A model generated the notes under the pieces. The model did no database searches. It worked only from the letters and a program-made list of their open reading frames with translations, and was not told the origin of the DNA. From contig CAWUHX010000085.1 in the NCBI GenBank assembly GCA_963922205.1, positions 496,001-560,000 on the forward strand: DNA of 64,000 nt, written 5' to 3'. Shown here piece by piece: positions 11,550 through 24,379 of the stretch. The stretch comes from Romanomermis culicivorax. Its lineage: Eukaryota; Nematoda; Enoplea; Mermithida; Mermithidae. A program made the position numbers and the translations under genes. Within the stretch, counting starts at the first letter, position 1; the number at the start of each line of letters is the position of its first letter.

Positions 11550-13170
11550 TAAACAATGAACGCCTGCTTCACCGCCCTCACTGAACAAATGCAACAACTC
11601 ATTTCCACAACCACAGCTGCCACCATAGTGTACAATAACCCACCTACTCCTAGACCACCATGGGCGACCTCACAGTTTCACAGCAAAGAGCCGTGCGATA
11701 TTTATGTCCCCAATGACACTTTTCATGAAACCAAGCCGGTTTTAGCCTATAGTGGCCCCCGGACATGCATCAAATGGAAGGCCCCATCGACTGATACTCT
11801 GTATAATGATGAATTTTCCCATACCACCCTGGCGAGGACAATATTTCCCGCGCCCTGCCTCAACAATGCCCACCACCTGTGGCTAAACCATTCAGATTCT
11901 CTGACTATCTGCCCGACAATTATCACCGGCAGCCTCAGTTTGACCCGCCGCACAGGTCTCACCAAGAAGAAGATGGCTGGATCAAAAAAATTGTAGATAA
12001 TCTGCATTGGCTTGTGATTGATGGTGCTGCAACCAATAAACACCTCCTAGGCTTCTTCATTCACCTTGAAAATGAGTTCGGATATGATGCATCCAATCAC
12101 ATGAAGATGAGCGCACTCCCCCGCCTTACCGGCGATACGCAGAGCGATACGATACAAGACATAATGTGGTATGAAGACGCCCAATACTTCATTATGTTCC
12201 AATTGGCCCCTGATTGCAATCAAATGACCCTCAAGCGTGAGCTCACATCCATCACCTCTGAAGCCGGAGAGGAACCCACTGTGTTTCTGAGTAAGGTATG
12301 TTCAATTGTTGTATCAAGACAAGGACCAAACTTTTTGGCACAAACAAGTAATTGACACCTTTTTAACTAAAACCCCTGTTTTCTATCAATCAACTGTCTG
12401 TGAGCAAGTGAAAACTTTTACTAAAGTCCAACAATTGGCCTATGCCATTGCCAAAGCCCACAGCATCCTCAATGCCATGAAAGCCAAAATCAGAACCTCA
12501 GAACAACTGATATTCATGAACCAAGCCACACCAAATGCCATGCCACCAAGATCACCTCAACCTCCCATCGACCATTTAGACTGCCATCGCAGTATGGACC
12601 ATTCCCAGGAGCGCTATGGCAACTGTGTACCTTCTGCCAACTGACGACAGCAGGACCTGCCACCAGTGCTGACCAAAACTGTCTCTTTTTAACAACCACA
12701 AAACGTCCCTTTTCCACAACCGCAAACTGAAATTCTGTTAGAACTACTAATCCAAAAATGGGAACGCGACTGCAAAGAACACCAATCCCAGCATCACCTG
12801 GAAGAATATCATCATAACGCTCAAAACCAGCCAGCATTCTCAACCACGTGATAATTATGGCAAACGCTTTGATCGCTCAACAAGCGGCAACTGCCTGCGC
12901 CCTGTCCAGTATGAACCAACAGGCCTTTGGTGGGATGCTCTCAAATCCCGCACACACAACACCAAGGATTGTGTTTGGCTCAAACAACAAAATGCTCAGT
13001 GAAATCAATGTCATGATCAAGGCCACCCACCCTACGCTGCTCATCCCCTAATGCTTGATTTCCATTCCAACTCAAACGATGTCTGCGGGCAACAGGAATG
13101 GAGATTGTGCCATGGAGCACCTCCCCAAAGAGACTCTAATTTCTCATGCGGGTCAGGCAGATACTATCAT
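11550..13170 (+). pseudogene. gag: Ty3/Gypsy gag, broken
   Basis: Coding-like, C/A-rich sequence in several + frames. The best part (about 11990-12350) reads as an alpha-helical capsid-like region: a W-x2-D start, HLLGFFIHLENEFG, then SEAGEEPTVFLSKV, typical of retrotransposon gag. It shifts frame at about 12306 and continues to 12644. A possible zinc knuckle (CTFC at about 12630) is degenerate. Sequence from 10860 to 11550 is also proline- and glutamine-rich and may be the gag N-terminus. Several stops and frameshifts make it non-functional. A hAT element interrupts its continuation at 13174. Confidence 0.6.
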
Positions 13171-13173
13171 GAA

Positions 13174-15615
13174 CAGGGTGGCCACCAACCGGGAAAACCG
13201 GGAATTAACCAGGAATTTTTTTTCGAACCGGGAAAACCGGGAAATAACCGGGAATTTTGTGGCAAATGAAATATTTTTCGTGCAAAAGTACACAAAAATG
13301 AGAAAAAAATTTCGCCGCTTCGCGGCAAAGCCACATGCTTTAGAAACTGTTTGATTTACACTAACAAAACTGGAAAACCACCAGCACCTTATAAAATTTT
13401 TCACATAGAAGTCGGTCATCCGGTATGGTCGGTCCCAGGACACAGTCGGCGACTCGGCACGCAATGGATAGATTTTCCACGAGAAGAAAGTAGTTCTTCT
13501 TGTAACATGTTTGCCAGAAATGTGTGCAATACAAAACATATTAATACAAAATTTTATACAAAAACAAAAGGTGATTTCTGCATTGATGTCCTGTATTGCT
13601 CACATGTGTGACTTCTCTGCGAAGTTGGTCGTGGTTTTGCATTTTTTGAGTTTATGGCTTTGGTTTCGGTCTTCAGCGGTTTCGGTTTTCATGCTTTATT
13701 TTATAGTTATTGAAATTGAAAGATGAAATGGACTAGAAGAAAATAGATAATGCTGATCCTGTATCTTGGGAAATTTATGTAGCTATTGTGCAAATGATAG
13801 CAGTTGATGATCGACCTTTTAGTGTTGTCGAGAATCCAGGTTTCATCGACTTGATCAAAAAAGTGAGTAGGTGATAATGAGTGATAAAACTGGAAGTACG
13901 GCAGGTTGAATCAAAGTGCTGATAGGTTTTTTCAAAAAATGTCAGCTCGCGATATATCAGCTTAAAGGAAGAAAATTGTTTAAAAGACTGATTTGGAAGC
14001 AATATAATCAAATGAAAATTTTATTATAAGTAAAAATGCTTCAAGTGGAATTTATTTCAATACTGATTTATGGTACAATGAGCAAGAAGGCTTAATAAGA
14101 TGAGAGAGTTTTTGCACCATGAATATTGAATACATGCAGAAGCCTAACTTGCTGATGTAAAATGTATCTAAACAAAAAACGGGCATCCCTTGACATAGAT
14201 CCATTTCAATGGTGCCAAATCAGCCAAAAAACATACCCCATGTTGGCAAAACTTGCAAAACGTAACCTCAGAGTACCAGCCATGCGTATGCCTTCAGAAT
14301 AGCTATTTAGTGGTGCGGGAATCATCATTCAGCCATTAAGAAATCATATTTCAAGCAAAGAAGCTATTATTTTTGAAATATAATTTCATTGAATGGAGAT
14401 CACGTCATTTTTTAAGAATTTTAAGCAAAAAATGAATCTTAAACCTTTTTTCTGCCTGATACTAGAATCTATTGTTTAGTCTATGATTTTTGATTTTTTA
14501 ATCTATGATCTTCATCTTAGTATTCGATCAAAATCAAAATTTGAAGAATCTAAATTTTTGGTTGCTAGTTCGATTTTTGAGTTGCACTTGCATGCCGTAA
14601 ACATGATTTTTACATTCTGTTCTTGTATGCAAAATGGTTTAATTGATTGCAAATTAGACCACTTTTTCAGGAAATAACTGTTGCCAGAACTCATGTTTCA
14701 GCCATGTAACATCAAAATCCATTGAAATTTTGGCCCTTTGTCTTGGTACTTTTTTACCATTCTTGCTGTTTGGACTGAATTTATCAAGCATCATTTGCTT
14801 CAAGCTGATTTTCTCGCTGGTTAGCTGATTGAAAGCATCATGTCGTTGCTCAAGTCAGAATATCATTCTAAACTCAAAAATTGAACCTTAGCTATGGAAT
14901 AAGTCTTGATGACACTGATTTAGAATGTCATCAAGAGTATAGAACTAGAGTATAAAACCACAAAACATTTTCCGGCGCTTGGCGCCAGAATGAAGGATAA
15001 ATTAAATGCAGTTTATAGTTTTTTACTTTGACTGATCACAGAGATGTCGCTGAAATTTAGGATTTTTTGCCTCAGTTTTGGTTCCAGCGAAATCGCTTAT
15101 TTTAAAGCTGCAGACGTTAGAACAGTTTCCAATCTCACAGCCTCTCACTCAGATGTCAGCGACAGTGATTCAGTATCACATGAATTCATGTTATGAAAGT
15201 GCAGATTTTTTCCTCAGTGTAGATTTGACTCGGAGGAGGATGGAGTTTTTGTTCTATTCACCATTCAAGATTTCATTATGCAGATTGCTACAGTAATTTA
15301 CATTCCTGAATTTGTGTAGCTTTACATAGCATATATTATGCATCTGATAAACACTTAAACAGAATCATTTAAAGATAAATGCCTGCATAATCACAGTAGC
15401 TGTAAAAAAGATTATTACTACCCGGATCCGGAAGATTGAAAATCTTGGATCCGTTTCATCTCTACTAGAATCAACCTCTATCTTATTAATTCATGTCATT
15501 CACTTCGATATTTTGTTCTATGATGTATTTTAAAAACCGGGAAAATTTTGAAATGCAACCGGGAAAACCGGGAAAAAACCGGGAATTTGATTTCGTCAAA
15601 CTGGTGGCCACCCTG
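13174..15615 (+). mobile_element. hAT-like transposon nested in the Gypsy element
   Basis: The ends are perfect 14-bp inverted repeats, CAGGGTGGCCACCA and TGGTGGCCACCCTG. CATGAA stands on both sides (13168-13173 and 15616-15621). Both subterminal regions carry tandem ACCGGGAAAACCGGGAATT blocks (13188-13258 and 15536-15590). Removing the insert with one CATGAA copy leaves one continuous retroelement reading frame across the junction, which supports the boundaries. CAGGG ends with these subterminal blocks are typical of hAT elements in invertebrates, although hAT normally makes 8-bp duplications and only 6 bp are visible here. Confidence 0.85.
13760..13880 (+). pseudogene. hAT transposase fragment
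   Basis: One + frame contains AIVQMIAVDDRPFSVVENPG followed by FIDLIKKVSR. This matches the well-known hAT transposase block (M-I-x-D-x-Q/R-P-F-S-x-V-E-x-x-G-F) that follows the BED-finger region. The frame closes soon afterwards. The rest of 13900-15480 is AT-rich with no further intact block, so the transposase is dead. Confidence 0.7.
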
Positions 15616-15621
15616 CATGAA

Positions 15622-16706
15622 GGTAACTCCCTTTCTTGCCCTACTGATTTTGTTCAGAATACTTATGCTGTCTATCCAAATCTGGATTATACCCCACAAT
15701 GGGAACAACATATTCACTATAATGCGGCGCCTGCCCCTTACATTACCACTCTTACAGATTTGTCCTGAGCCAGCTCACAATCCTCCGAAATTCCACTGGC
15801 CCTACTGGCTTTGCCCTTTATTTCTGCTGTTCCCACAAGTGTCCCACATGCACGTATTGGCACTCAACCAATGTCTATCACCAATATGGTCATACCTTCT
15901 ACACAAATTGCCTTCCCCACCCCCATAGTCAGCCCAGGAATCATTCACTGGAATGCGACAATTCATGCCTCCCACCATCTGTGCCACATAGGATCGTCAG
16001 TCTGCCAAATAGACAACCTAACACCATCAACAAAAAAGTTTGTTCGAAAATAGCCTCTATGCGAGCTTCCCAAATACTGATCAAACTTGGCAGGGCCAAC
16101 GCCCACGCTCTCATCAATACTGGCACCCAATGTTCCGTGTTGTCCTCCAGCCTCATCAAACATGCTTTGGACAAACAATCGCTTCAGCTACCTATATGCC
16201 GAAAGATCAAAGTCCCCAATGGAGCCATCTTCAATGCTCAGGGCCCAGTTGTCATTACCATGGAGTCCGCTTTCGGGGAACACATAATAAAGTGCATCAT
16301 CCTTGACGATGATAGTAATGATCAATGTATCATCGGGACCGATTTTCTGTTGCTTCCCAACATCCACGCAATTCTCAACTTCGAAGATAACTACATCAAA
16401 ATACAAGATGTGAAGCTACTGCTCAAAGTAATTGCTGCAATCCCCCTGCAAATAGACTTGTTCCTTCACACTGTGCAAGATAATGTCTTGGAAGAATTCC
16501 CTGAAGCAGAAAGAGTAAGTTTTTGTGATGATAAATCGGATACTGTCAGCCAAACGGAAGAAATAGAAGCTGAAAAATCAGTTCCGCAGGCTCAACCTAG
16601 CCCACACCAACCCTCATCACAGCAGCTGCAGGTTACTGAACTCACCCAACCTATTTTCCTCGTTGCTCAAGCATCCATCTCTATTTTGTCAAATTTCCGG
16701 CAATAG
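15622..16706 (+). pseudogene. Ty3/Gypsy aspartic protease region, inactive
   Basis: The 241-codon frame from 15981 holds a retropepsin-like domain at about residues 40-135. The motif that should be D-T/S-G reads ALINTGTQCS, so the catalytic Asp is Asn here. The flap and C-terminal part end in IIGTDFLLLPNIHAILNF, which fits the ILG-D-F-L motif of Ty3/Gypsy proteases. The upstream piece 15622-15770 is the continuation of the frame interrupted by the nested hAT. A Q/P/S-rich linker (to 16706) leads toward reverse transcriptase. Confidence 0.75.
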
Positions 16707-17149
16707 GTAACCAGCACTGTTTTCCCATTCATCCTTGTTTCTATTCCCTGCTTAATCATTCAACCTTTGCCTAACAATCAGGTCCCCATGAAATTTCCAA
16801 TCAAAACGGCAATTGTCAACATTACCAATGGTAAATGTCCACTTTTGTTCATCAACAATTCTCCAAACAGCATCAAACTTTGCCCTAATCAACTCCTTGC
16901 GATGGCAAAACACAGACTAGAATCTGCTGCACACTTCACCAATTATCAAGTGGCAACTGCTGCCTCAGATTGCAATTTGACCGATCACAAACCGGCAGCC
17001 CTTGATAAATCATTTCCATGCGACACCGATAAACAAAAATTATTTTTCATTTTGAACAAAATGACTGAAAAAACCTGCATCAATGCCACTCAAAAAGCAA
17101 AGGCCCTCCGTATGCTTCAGCAAACCTGAGACATCTTTAGCCTCCCGGG

Positions 17150-17990
17150 GGATCAACCTACATTCACAAACAAATTTACCATCAGCATGGACACTGGTTT
17201 AGCAAAGCCTGTTGTTATTACTATGCTGTGATGGAACAAAGACCCATTGTGGGCCGCCATATCCAAGAGATGCTCGACAACAATTTTATTGAACTGTCCC
17301 ACTCGCCCTGGGCCATGCAGTTGTTCCTTGTGAAGAAAAAGGGCTACCGGGGAATAAAGGAAGTAAGGCCAAGTGACAAATTTCCAATTCCGCGCATCAA
17401 TGACTACTTGGACAATATGGGACAAGTCAAATTCTTCACCATGCTTGACTTGAAGGCTGGGTACTGGCAGGTACCTCTCAACAACAATACCCATGATAAA
17501 ACAACATTCATCTGTCAAGAAGGTTTGTTCTGGTTCAAAATTTTGCTGTTCGGCCTGAAAAATGCTCATGCCAAATTCCAACACCTAATGGAATGCATTT
17601 TTTGTCCGTACATTTGGAAAATTTGCCTTGTCAATATTGACGATATTATCCTATTTTCTAACTCATTTGCCGAACATCTAGAACACTTGCAAATTATTTT
17701 CGATGCCATTCGTACTGCAAATTTAACGCTTCAGCCCAATAAATGAGAATTCTTGCTGCCGCAAGTGAAATTCCTAGGACATCTTCTTAAGGCAGATGGC
17801 ATCACTGCCGATCCCGAAAAAGTCAAAGCAATTGCCGAGTATGAATTTACCCGAACCTATGCAAAGTTTTTTAGGTCTGGTGCAATGGTGCAAACATCTC
17901 ATCCCACAATTGGCAACCCTGTCAAGCCTGCTCTACACACTTCTCCACCATGATTCCAACAACCAATTCACTGACGATCATAAAAAAGCT
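17150..17990 (+). pseudogene. Ty3/Gypsy reverse transcriptase, broken
   Basis: Polymerase motifs are recognisable in order: [13 protein letters not shown], then DKFPIPRI, then [16 protein letters not shown], then [13 protein letters not shown], then NIDDIILFS. The last is the YxDD box with Tyr changed to Asn. A TGA stop follows NK at about 17745. The thumb begins VKFLGHLLKADGI and shifts frame near 17850. The gene copies RNA to cDNA in active relatives; this copy cannot encode a full enzyme. Confidence 0.85.
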
Positions 17991-18330
17991 ATTGATGGTA
18001 TCAAGAAAGCCTTAACCTCCTCACCTTGCCTCCACTATCCTGTGTATGATGGCAAAGCTCAATTCGTCACCCAAACTGATGCCTGTACAATTGCCATTGG
18101 TACAATATTGTACCAAGAAAACAGCGAAGACCAATGGGTCATTGCCTACAAGAGCCCTGTTCTCCCCGATGCTGAAACTTGATACAGGCCAATGGAACGC
18201 GAATGCCTCCCTATTGTTTTTTTGGTTTCCAAATGTATGGCGACTATGTTTATGGTCAAAAGGTAATCGTTCGCACCCACCACAAACTGCTTAAATGGCT
18301 CAAGGACTGAAAACACCGCAGTTCCCGAGT
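17991..18330 (+). pseudogene. Ty3/Gypsy RNase H, broken
   Basis: The frame from about 17990 contains FVTQTDACTIAIGTILYQ, which is the RNase H T-D-A-S-x2-G-x-G-A-V-L block, and ends in a stop at about 18181. The next block, RPMERECLPIVFLVSK, continues in frame after that stop. A stop and a frame change follow within 130 bp. Domain order (after RT, before integrase) is the usual Ty3/Gypsy order. Confidence 0.75.
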
Positions 18331-18659
18331 CCAACAGTTCACCATCAATCTTCAAGACTATGATTATAAAGTTCAATACCTCAAAAGTAAAGACAATGCC
18401 TGTGCTGACTTCTTGTATAGAAAAGATGATCGCAAGAAATCACTGATTCTGAGTACCAAAGATCTAGCCACTGAGATTTTCCATCCTAATTTCCGCCCTA
18501 CTGGTGCGATATCAGATGCCAACCAGATGGTAACAGATATGCCATCAGTAGCAGCCAGGCCACCCATCAAAATAGATGCGGACATCAATGCCATTACCCG
18601 TACAATGACAAAAAAATCCATCAATCAACCCACACTCTCAGATCATATGCTGTTGGCCT

Positions 18660-19906
18660 AGCTCTTGCCTCACATGAAGAAATCATACGAGCACAAGCCC
18701 CCGATCCCGCTGTCACAAACCATGGCAACCCTTCAAACCAGCGATGCCTTAAAACACACCATTGTTTTCTTCACTGGAGACAGCATTCTGTACCGCCAGA
18801 TCAGAGACCATGGCCAGTTAGATGTATTGGCATCCATGCTTCACTTCACCAATTCCGCGGGATGAAAATTTTGAACCAGCAAGGATCCAATCGCATGCTG
18901 GCAGCCATTAAAGCTCATTTTTGGTGGCCCCGTAAGGAAGAATCTGTCCACGATTGGATAAAGAGTTGCAAAATTTGTCAATTGACATCACCATAAATGC
19001 TCCCCCACCCTTATTACCAATACAGGCATCCCATCCCTATGAAATCATCCCCATGGATATCGTCAATATCTCTCCCATAGCTGAGGAATGCCCCTATGTT
19101 ATTGTTTTTCAAGATTACTGCACAAAATGGGTTTCCAGGCACCTCATTCCTGATTAAAAGGCCTCCACGATTGTCAAATGCTTCATGAACAATGTATTCC
19201 TCACCCACGGCAGTCTGCTCATCCTCCTCTCTGATCAGGGTGGATGTTTTACGTCAAAAATGATGCAAGAAATCTGTGAACTGCATAAAATCTGCAAGGT
19301 CAAGACCATGGTGTACCATCCCCAATGCAACGGCATGGTTGAGCCTTTCAATTAAACCCTCATTGCGCATATTAAGAAGTACATTGCTGATGATTCAGAC
19401 AACTGGGAACACTATCTGCCATACACCGTTTTTGTCTACAATGCAACACCACATACGGTAACATGCCACTCACCTTTTAGCCTGCTACATGGATACGAAC
19501 GGTGCATAACATTCCACTATGCCTGCGCCCCTCGACTAACCTTGCCACTCAATTAGGATGTGTATCAGCACATCCTAACACAAGCGCAACTCAAAATGCA
19601 TGAGTCAATTAAAACTAACCTGGAAAAAGCCACCACCATCAGCAAGGCTTATTTCAACAAAAAGGCCCGCACACCCGATTTTACCATTAATGATCTTCTT
19701 CTATTGATTAACATCTGGAAAGCTAATAAAATCCAATCCCATTTTCTTTATCATTTCATCATCATGGATACTGCCCATATTGCCAAAAATGTCATCACAA
19801 TCGACACCCTCGACATGCCTGGTCCACCCCAAACCTTCTCCTTGCTTCCCTTGAAACCATCTATACCACTTCCAGCCAAAGACATTTTCAATTTCAAAAC
19901 AGGTCC
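18660..19906 (+). pseudogene. Ty3/Gypsy integrase and C-terminal tail, broken
   Basis: The zinc-binding segment (about 18850-18985) contains [15 protein letters not shown] and SCKICQ. The catalytic core (about 19020-19560) shows [20 protein letters not shown] and [13 protein letters not shown], giving D, D and E, but stops interrupt it at about 19156, 19354 and 19555. The tail frame from 19560 includes INDLLLLINIWKANKIQ, matching the post-integrase region of Gypsy elements. Retroelement-like sequence runs up to about 19906, where the inverted extension of Polinton element 1 starts. No 3' LTR is present. Confidence 0.8.
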
Positions 19907-19993
19907 ACTTTGCACTGCAGCTTTTTCTCTAAAAAAACTAAATAGGATTTCATGTGTCAACTTGCCACAGTATTCCTGTTTTATTGACACTAA
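19907..19993 (+). repeat. Inverted extension outside Polinton element 1, left copy
   Basis: These 87 bp lie between the retroelement tail and the presumed AGT terminus. They are repeated in inverted orientation at 35987-36073, with near-perfect identity by eye. Homology stops abruptly at 19906/36074. Element 2 does not share this sequence outside its AGTAGTAAGG terminus. It is therefore flanking DNA that became part of the inverted repeat, not a normal element end. Confidence 0.85.
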
Positions 19994-20154
19994 AGTAGTA
20001 AGGCCGGATCATATAGGTAGTATGGTTAAGGATGTTCCTATCTTCTATGTACTACCTATAAATTGCCTTTTTTGGCCAATTTATAGGTTGTATGGTAAAC
20101 ATATACAGTCGATTTTTTGTTGATTGATAGGTAGTATGGTTAAGCATACATGTT

Positions 20155-21240
20155 CTGGAGTTACCCTAATAGTGGAATTAGGGTAATTTTGGATTATGGT
20201 AATAATGGAGTTAGTTATGTTACTGTAGAAGGAAAAAAATAGTTGTGTTACTGCAGGTGGAAAAGGAAAATTGATGATGAATGGAAAATGGAAAAGGAAA
20301 ATCAATGATGAACAGAAAATGGAAAAGGAAAACTAAAGTGAACAAAAAAAGGGAAAGAAATAAAAAGAAAGCATGTATAAAAACAACTTCCTCCGTGGGC
20401 AGAGGTAGTCTTTCAAAAATTTGTGCCCCAGACCACCTTTGACCAAAGGGCGCCAGATGCAGGGGTAAATATGTTCGGAGGTCCCATTCCTGAACAATCA
20501 TTGAAGTCAATAAATGTCAGAATGATTAAATTGGTCAGTAATGGTCGGTTTTATGAGTAAAATCTTAAAAGAGTCTATACCCGATGAAACATTATTCTTA
20601 GAGGTGCATGCATATAAAGTTGATTGTCTGCCGAAAATGACCAAGAAAGTCTTTTATAGAAAAATGACCAGAATGAGCTGGGCATAAAAGGGATGTAGAA
20701 AATTTGGAGAGTTCAAAAATCTTTAAAAAAATTTTAATTGGGTGCAAAATTTTTGGTTTATTGTAAAACTTTTGAAGCTATGTATTATTTTTTGTTTATT
20801 GCAAAAATAGTGTAGTCCAAATACAAAAATAAGAAATAATAATGATAACGTGAACAAAAATGGAAAAACAAAAAAGAATGCATGTCTAAAAAACGACTCC
20901 CTCCACCAACAGAGGAAGTCTTCCAAAAAAAGGGCCCTTGGGCTCCAAAATGAGAAGTGGGCCGTCTGCAGGTTAACAGAATAGCTAATAGGATGCCCTG
21001 CATGCTGAACAATCATCCAAATTAGAACAGTCTTTCAGATCAGGATGCTCAATTCCACATATAAAACTCTGAGAGTCTATAAAACTTGAAACATTATTCC
21101 TACGGGTTTATACCTATAAGGTCATGAAAAATGACCAAGGTCCTTCATAGAAAAATGACCCGAATGAGTTGGACATAAAAAGTGTGTAGAAAATTGAACA
21201 CTTGAGATGCAAAAATATCCTGGGTGTAGAAAATGTAATT
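20155..21240 (+). repeat. Repeat units A and B in left TIR of element 1
   Basis: Unit A (about 20155-20725) and unit B (about 20770-21240) are diverged copies of one module. Both run in the same order: AAAATGGAAAA-rich lead, a (T/C)-ATAAAAAC or CTAAAAAAC box, a short stem-loop (20386-20409 and 20895-20920), a GCAGG(G/T)TAA phrase, GAACAATCAT, GAAACATTATTC, then AAAATGACC(A/C)(A/G)AATGAG(C/T)TGG. Element 2 has three tandem A units and one B unit. I see no conserved protein across A and B, so the module looks non-coding or regulatory. Confidence 0.75.
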
Positions 21241-21712
21241 GATACTACAAAAATATTTGAAGGAAAGAAAGAAAAAAGAAAGAAAGAAAAAGAGAACACA
21301 AGGCGTATATATACACAAAAACTGTACCAGGAGGTTAAAGGTCTACTAAATCATCGAGGCTAGAGATACATAAAGGCTACTCTACATATAGAGATTGATA
21401 CATTATATAATGCATAATGATTTATACAGGTAGATGTAATTTTGTATACACAGTGTTTTTGAGAGCAAACATAATAAAGGTTAGGCAGCTGACCCATTTA
21501 GATCGTAAAACCAATTAGAAAGGCTAGAAAAGGTCAAAGGTTCTATAAAACATGGTAGCAAGAGACGCTTTACCAAAACAAGTGAGGTAGTGCTTATCAT
21601 TATTTTGATAGTTTTCTATGATAACCTAGAACCTAGAACCTTCAAAGAAAAACCAAAGATTAAACAAAAAAAAGCAGAAAAAACTGGAAAAGGTTCAATG
21701 AGGGCAAAAAGG

Positions 21713-21748
21713 TATAAATAGGAAAAATAGAAGAAGAAGAATCATTCT
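21713..21748 (+). promoter_or_regulatory. Core promoter in left TIR: TATA box and initiator
   Basis: TATAAATA at 21713-21720 is followed by TCATTCT at 21742-21748, a full match to the animal initiator consensus YYANWYY. The distance from the first T of the TATA box to the initiator A is 31 bp, the canonical spacing. The same pair with the same spacing occurs in element 2 (56992-57027) and the right TIR (minus strand, 34232-34267). It points at the spliced TIR gene starting at 21808. Confidence 0.75.
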
Positions 21749-21807
21749 TATTCTTGTACTTGTACTTGAACGCTGATGAGGATGCTGAATACAATATCAA
21801 ATTAGGA

Positions 21808-22231
21808 ATGGAGGCGGTATTCATAACACTTATTTCGACATTGAGGGCAGCTTAGGGGGCTTAGGGTACATTGATTTTACAAAAATGGACAAACACTGAT
21901 GAGCACTACGTCGAGCAGGGGGTAGTATTGGCCCTACAGTGCTTCCTGTAAGTTTTGATGTTATACTTAAATCATGTCATAGGTCTATAGATTTATAGCT
22001 AATTGGAGTAAAAATTGTTTGAAACATTGTTTCTAGAATATTCTAGAAGATTTCAATTATTTACAAAATTTTATATGATAAAAATTTATGATAAAAATGA
22101 AAATAATAATAAAGAGTGTTAATAGATTTTGTACCTATTAGTAATAACTCAAAAATGATATATTAGGGCAAAATTTTTTGTTTAACTAAAATAATCTTAA
22201 AATTTGTAAAAATTTTAGCAGCTATGCCTGA
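21808..22231 (+). pseudogene. Broken copy of the spliced TIR gene (left TIR)
   Basis: This is homologous to the three-exon gene at 57064-57891. Exon 1 starts MEAVFITLISTLRAA and then hits a TAG. The first intron's donor (GGGTACATTG) survives, but a deletion fuses intron 1 to the end of exon 2, removing its acceptor and most of exon 2. The rest of exon 2 reads KWTNTDEHYVEQGVVLALQC, aligning residue by residue with the element 2 protein. The second intron is intact (GTAAGT at 21948, TTTTAG ending at 22218), and exon 3 (22219-22231) ends in SYA and a stop. It cannot make the full protein. Confidence 0.75.
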
Positions 22232-22309
22232 AGGCGGTTGCAAGGGTGGCCGCAGTGGCGGATGTGGCGGTGGAGGAGGAGGCTCAATGGCACTGTAGAT
22301 AGTATTTTA

Positions 22310-24379
22310 TGAATGATGAATGAATGAATGCATGAATGAATGAATGAATGAATGAATGAATGAATGAATGAATGAATGAATGCATGAATGAATGAATGAA
22401 TGAATGAATGAATGAATGAATGAATGAATGAATGAATGAATGAATGAATGAATGAATGAATGAATGAATGAATGAATGAATGAATGAATGAATGAATGAA
22501 TGAATGAATGAATGAATGAATGAATGAATGAATGAATGAATGAATGAATGAATGAATGAACGAACGAACGAACGAACGAACGAACGAACGAACGAACGAA
22601 CGAACGAACGAACGAACGAACGAACGAACGAACGAACGAACGAACGAACGAACGAACGAACGAACGAACGAACGAACGAACGAACGAACGAACGAACGAA
22701 CGAACGAACGAACGAACGAACGAACGAACGAACGAACGAACGAACGAACGAACGAACGAACGAACGAACGAACGAACGAACGAACGAACGAACGAACGAA
22801 CGAACGAACGAACGAACGAACGAACGAACGAACGAACGAACGAACGAACGAACGAACGAACGAACGAACGAACGAACGAACGAACGAACGAACGAACGAA
22901 CGAACGAACGAACGAACGAACGAACGAACGAACGAACGAACGAACGAACGAACGAACGAACGAACGAACGAACGAACGAACGAACGAACGAACGAACGAA
23001 CGAACGAACGAACGAACGAACGAACGAACGAACGAACGAACGAACGAACGAACGAACGAACGAACGAACGAACGAACGAACGAACGAACGAACGAACGAA
23101 CGAACGAACGAACGAACGAACGAACGAACGAACGAACGAACGAACGAACGAACGAACGAACGAACGAACGAACGAACGAACGAACGAACGAACGAACGAA
23201 CGAACGAACGAACGAACGAACGAACGAACGAACGAACGAACGAACGAACGAACGAACGAACGAACGAACGAACGAACGAACGAACGAACGAACGAACGAA
23301 CGAACGAACGAACGAACGAACGAACGAACGAACGAACGAACGAACGAACGAACGAACGAACGAACGAACGAACGAACGAACGAACGAACGAACGAACGAA
23401 CGAACGAACGAACGAACGAACGAACGAACGAACGAACGAACGAACGAACGAACGAACGAACGAACGAACGAACGAACGAACGAACGAACGAACGAACGAA
23501 CGAACGAACGAACGAACGAACGAACGAACGAACGAACGAACGAACGAACGAACGAACGAACGAACGAACGAACGAACGAACGAACGAACGAACGAACGAA
23601 CGAACGAACGAACGAACGAACGAACGAACGAACGAACGAACGAACGAACGAACGAACGAACGAACGAACGAACGAACGAACGAACGAACGAACGAACGAA
23701 CGAACGAACGAACGAACGAACGAACGAACGAACGAACGAACGAACGAACGAACGAACGAACGAACGAACGAACGAACGAACGAACGAACGAACGAACGAA
23801 CGAACGAACGAACGAACGAACGAACGAACGAACGAACGAACGAACGAACGAACGAACGAACGAACGAACGAACGAACGAACGAACGAACGAACGAACGAA
23901 CGAACGAACGAACGAACGAACGAACGAACGAACGAACGAACGAACGAACGAACGAACGAACGAACGAACGAACGAACGAACGAACGAACGAACGAACGAA
24001 CGAACGAACGAACGAACGAACGAACGAACGAACGAACGAACGAACGAACGAACGAACGAACGAACGAACGAACGAACGAACGAACGAACGAACGAACGAA
24101 CGAACGAACGAACGAACGAACGAACGAACGAACGAACGAACGAACGAACGAACGAACGAACGAACGAACGAACGAACGAACGAACGAACGAACGAACGAA
24201 CGAACGAACGAACGAACGAACGAACGAACGAACGAACGAACGAACGAACGAACGAACGAACGAACGAACGAACGAACGAACGAACGAACGAATGAACGAA
24301 CGAACGAACGAACGAATGAATGAATGAATGAATGAATGAATGAATGAATGAATGAATGAATGAATGAATGAATGAATGA
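22310..24379 (+). repeat. Tetranucleotide array TGAA/CGAA, 2.07 kb
   Basis: TGAA units (with two TGCA variants) run to 22560. Then CGAA occupies 22561-24316 (439 units, with one TGAA at 24293), and TGAA units follow to 24379. The matching position in the right TIR has only TTCA (the same unit inverted), about 1.29 kb. Long open frames here (repeated SFVR, NERT) are artefacts of the 4-base repeat and not genes. True length may differ from the assembly. Confidence 0.97.

Noticed and set aside
13174..15615. piggyBac or Polinton-type insertion because of the 6-bp duplication
   Set aside because: There is no TTAA target, no AG...CT ends and no Polinton genes. CAGGG ends and a hAT transposase fragment fit hAT better.
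22229..22297. Gly/Cys-rich mini-protein reading (MPEGGCKGG...) just before the array
   Set aside because: The splice phase set by exon 2 puts exon 3 in the frame that stops after SYA. The Gly-rich frame would need another donor, and it is not conserved in element 2.
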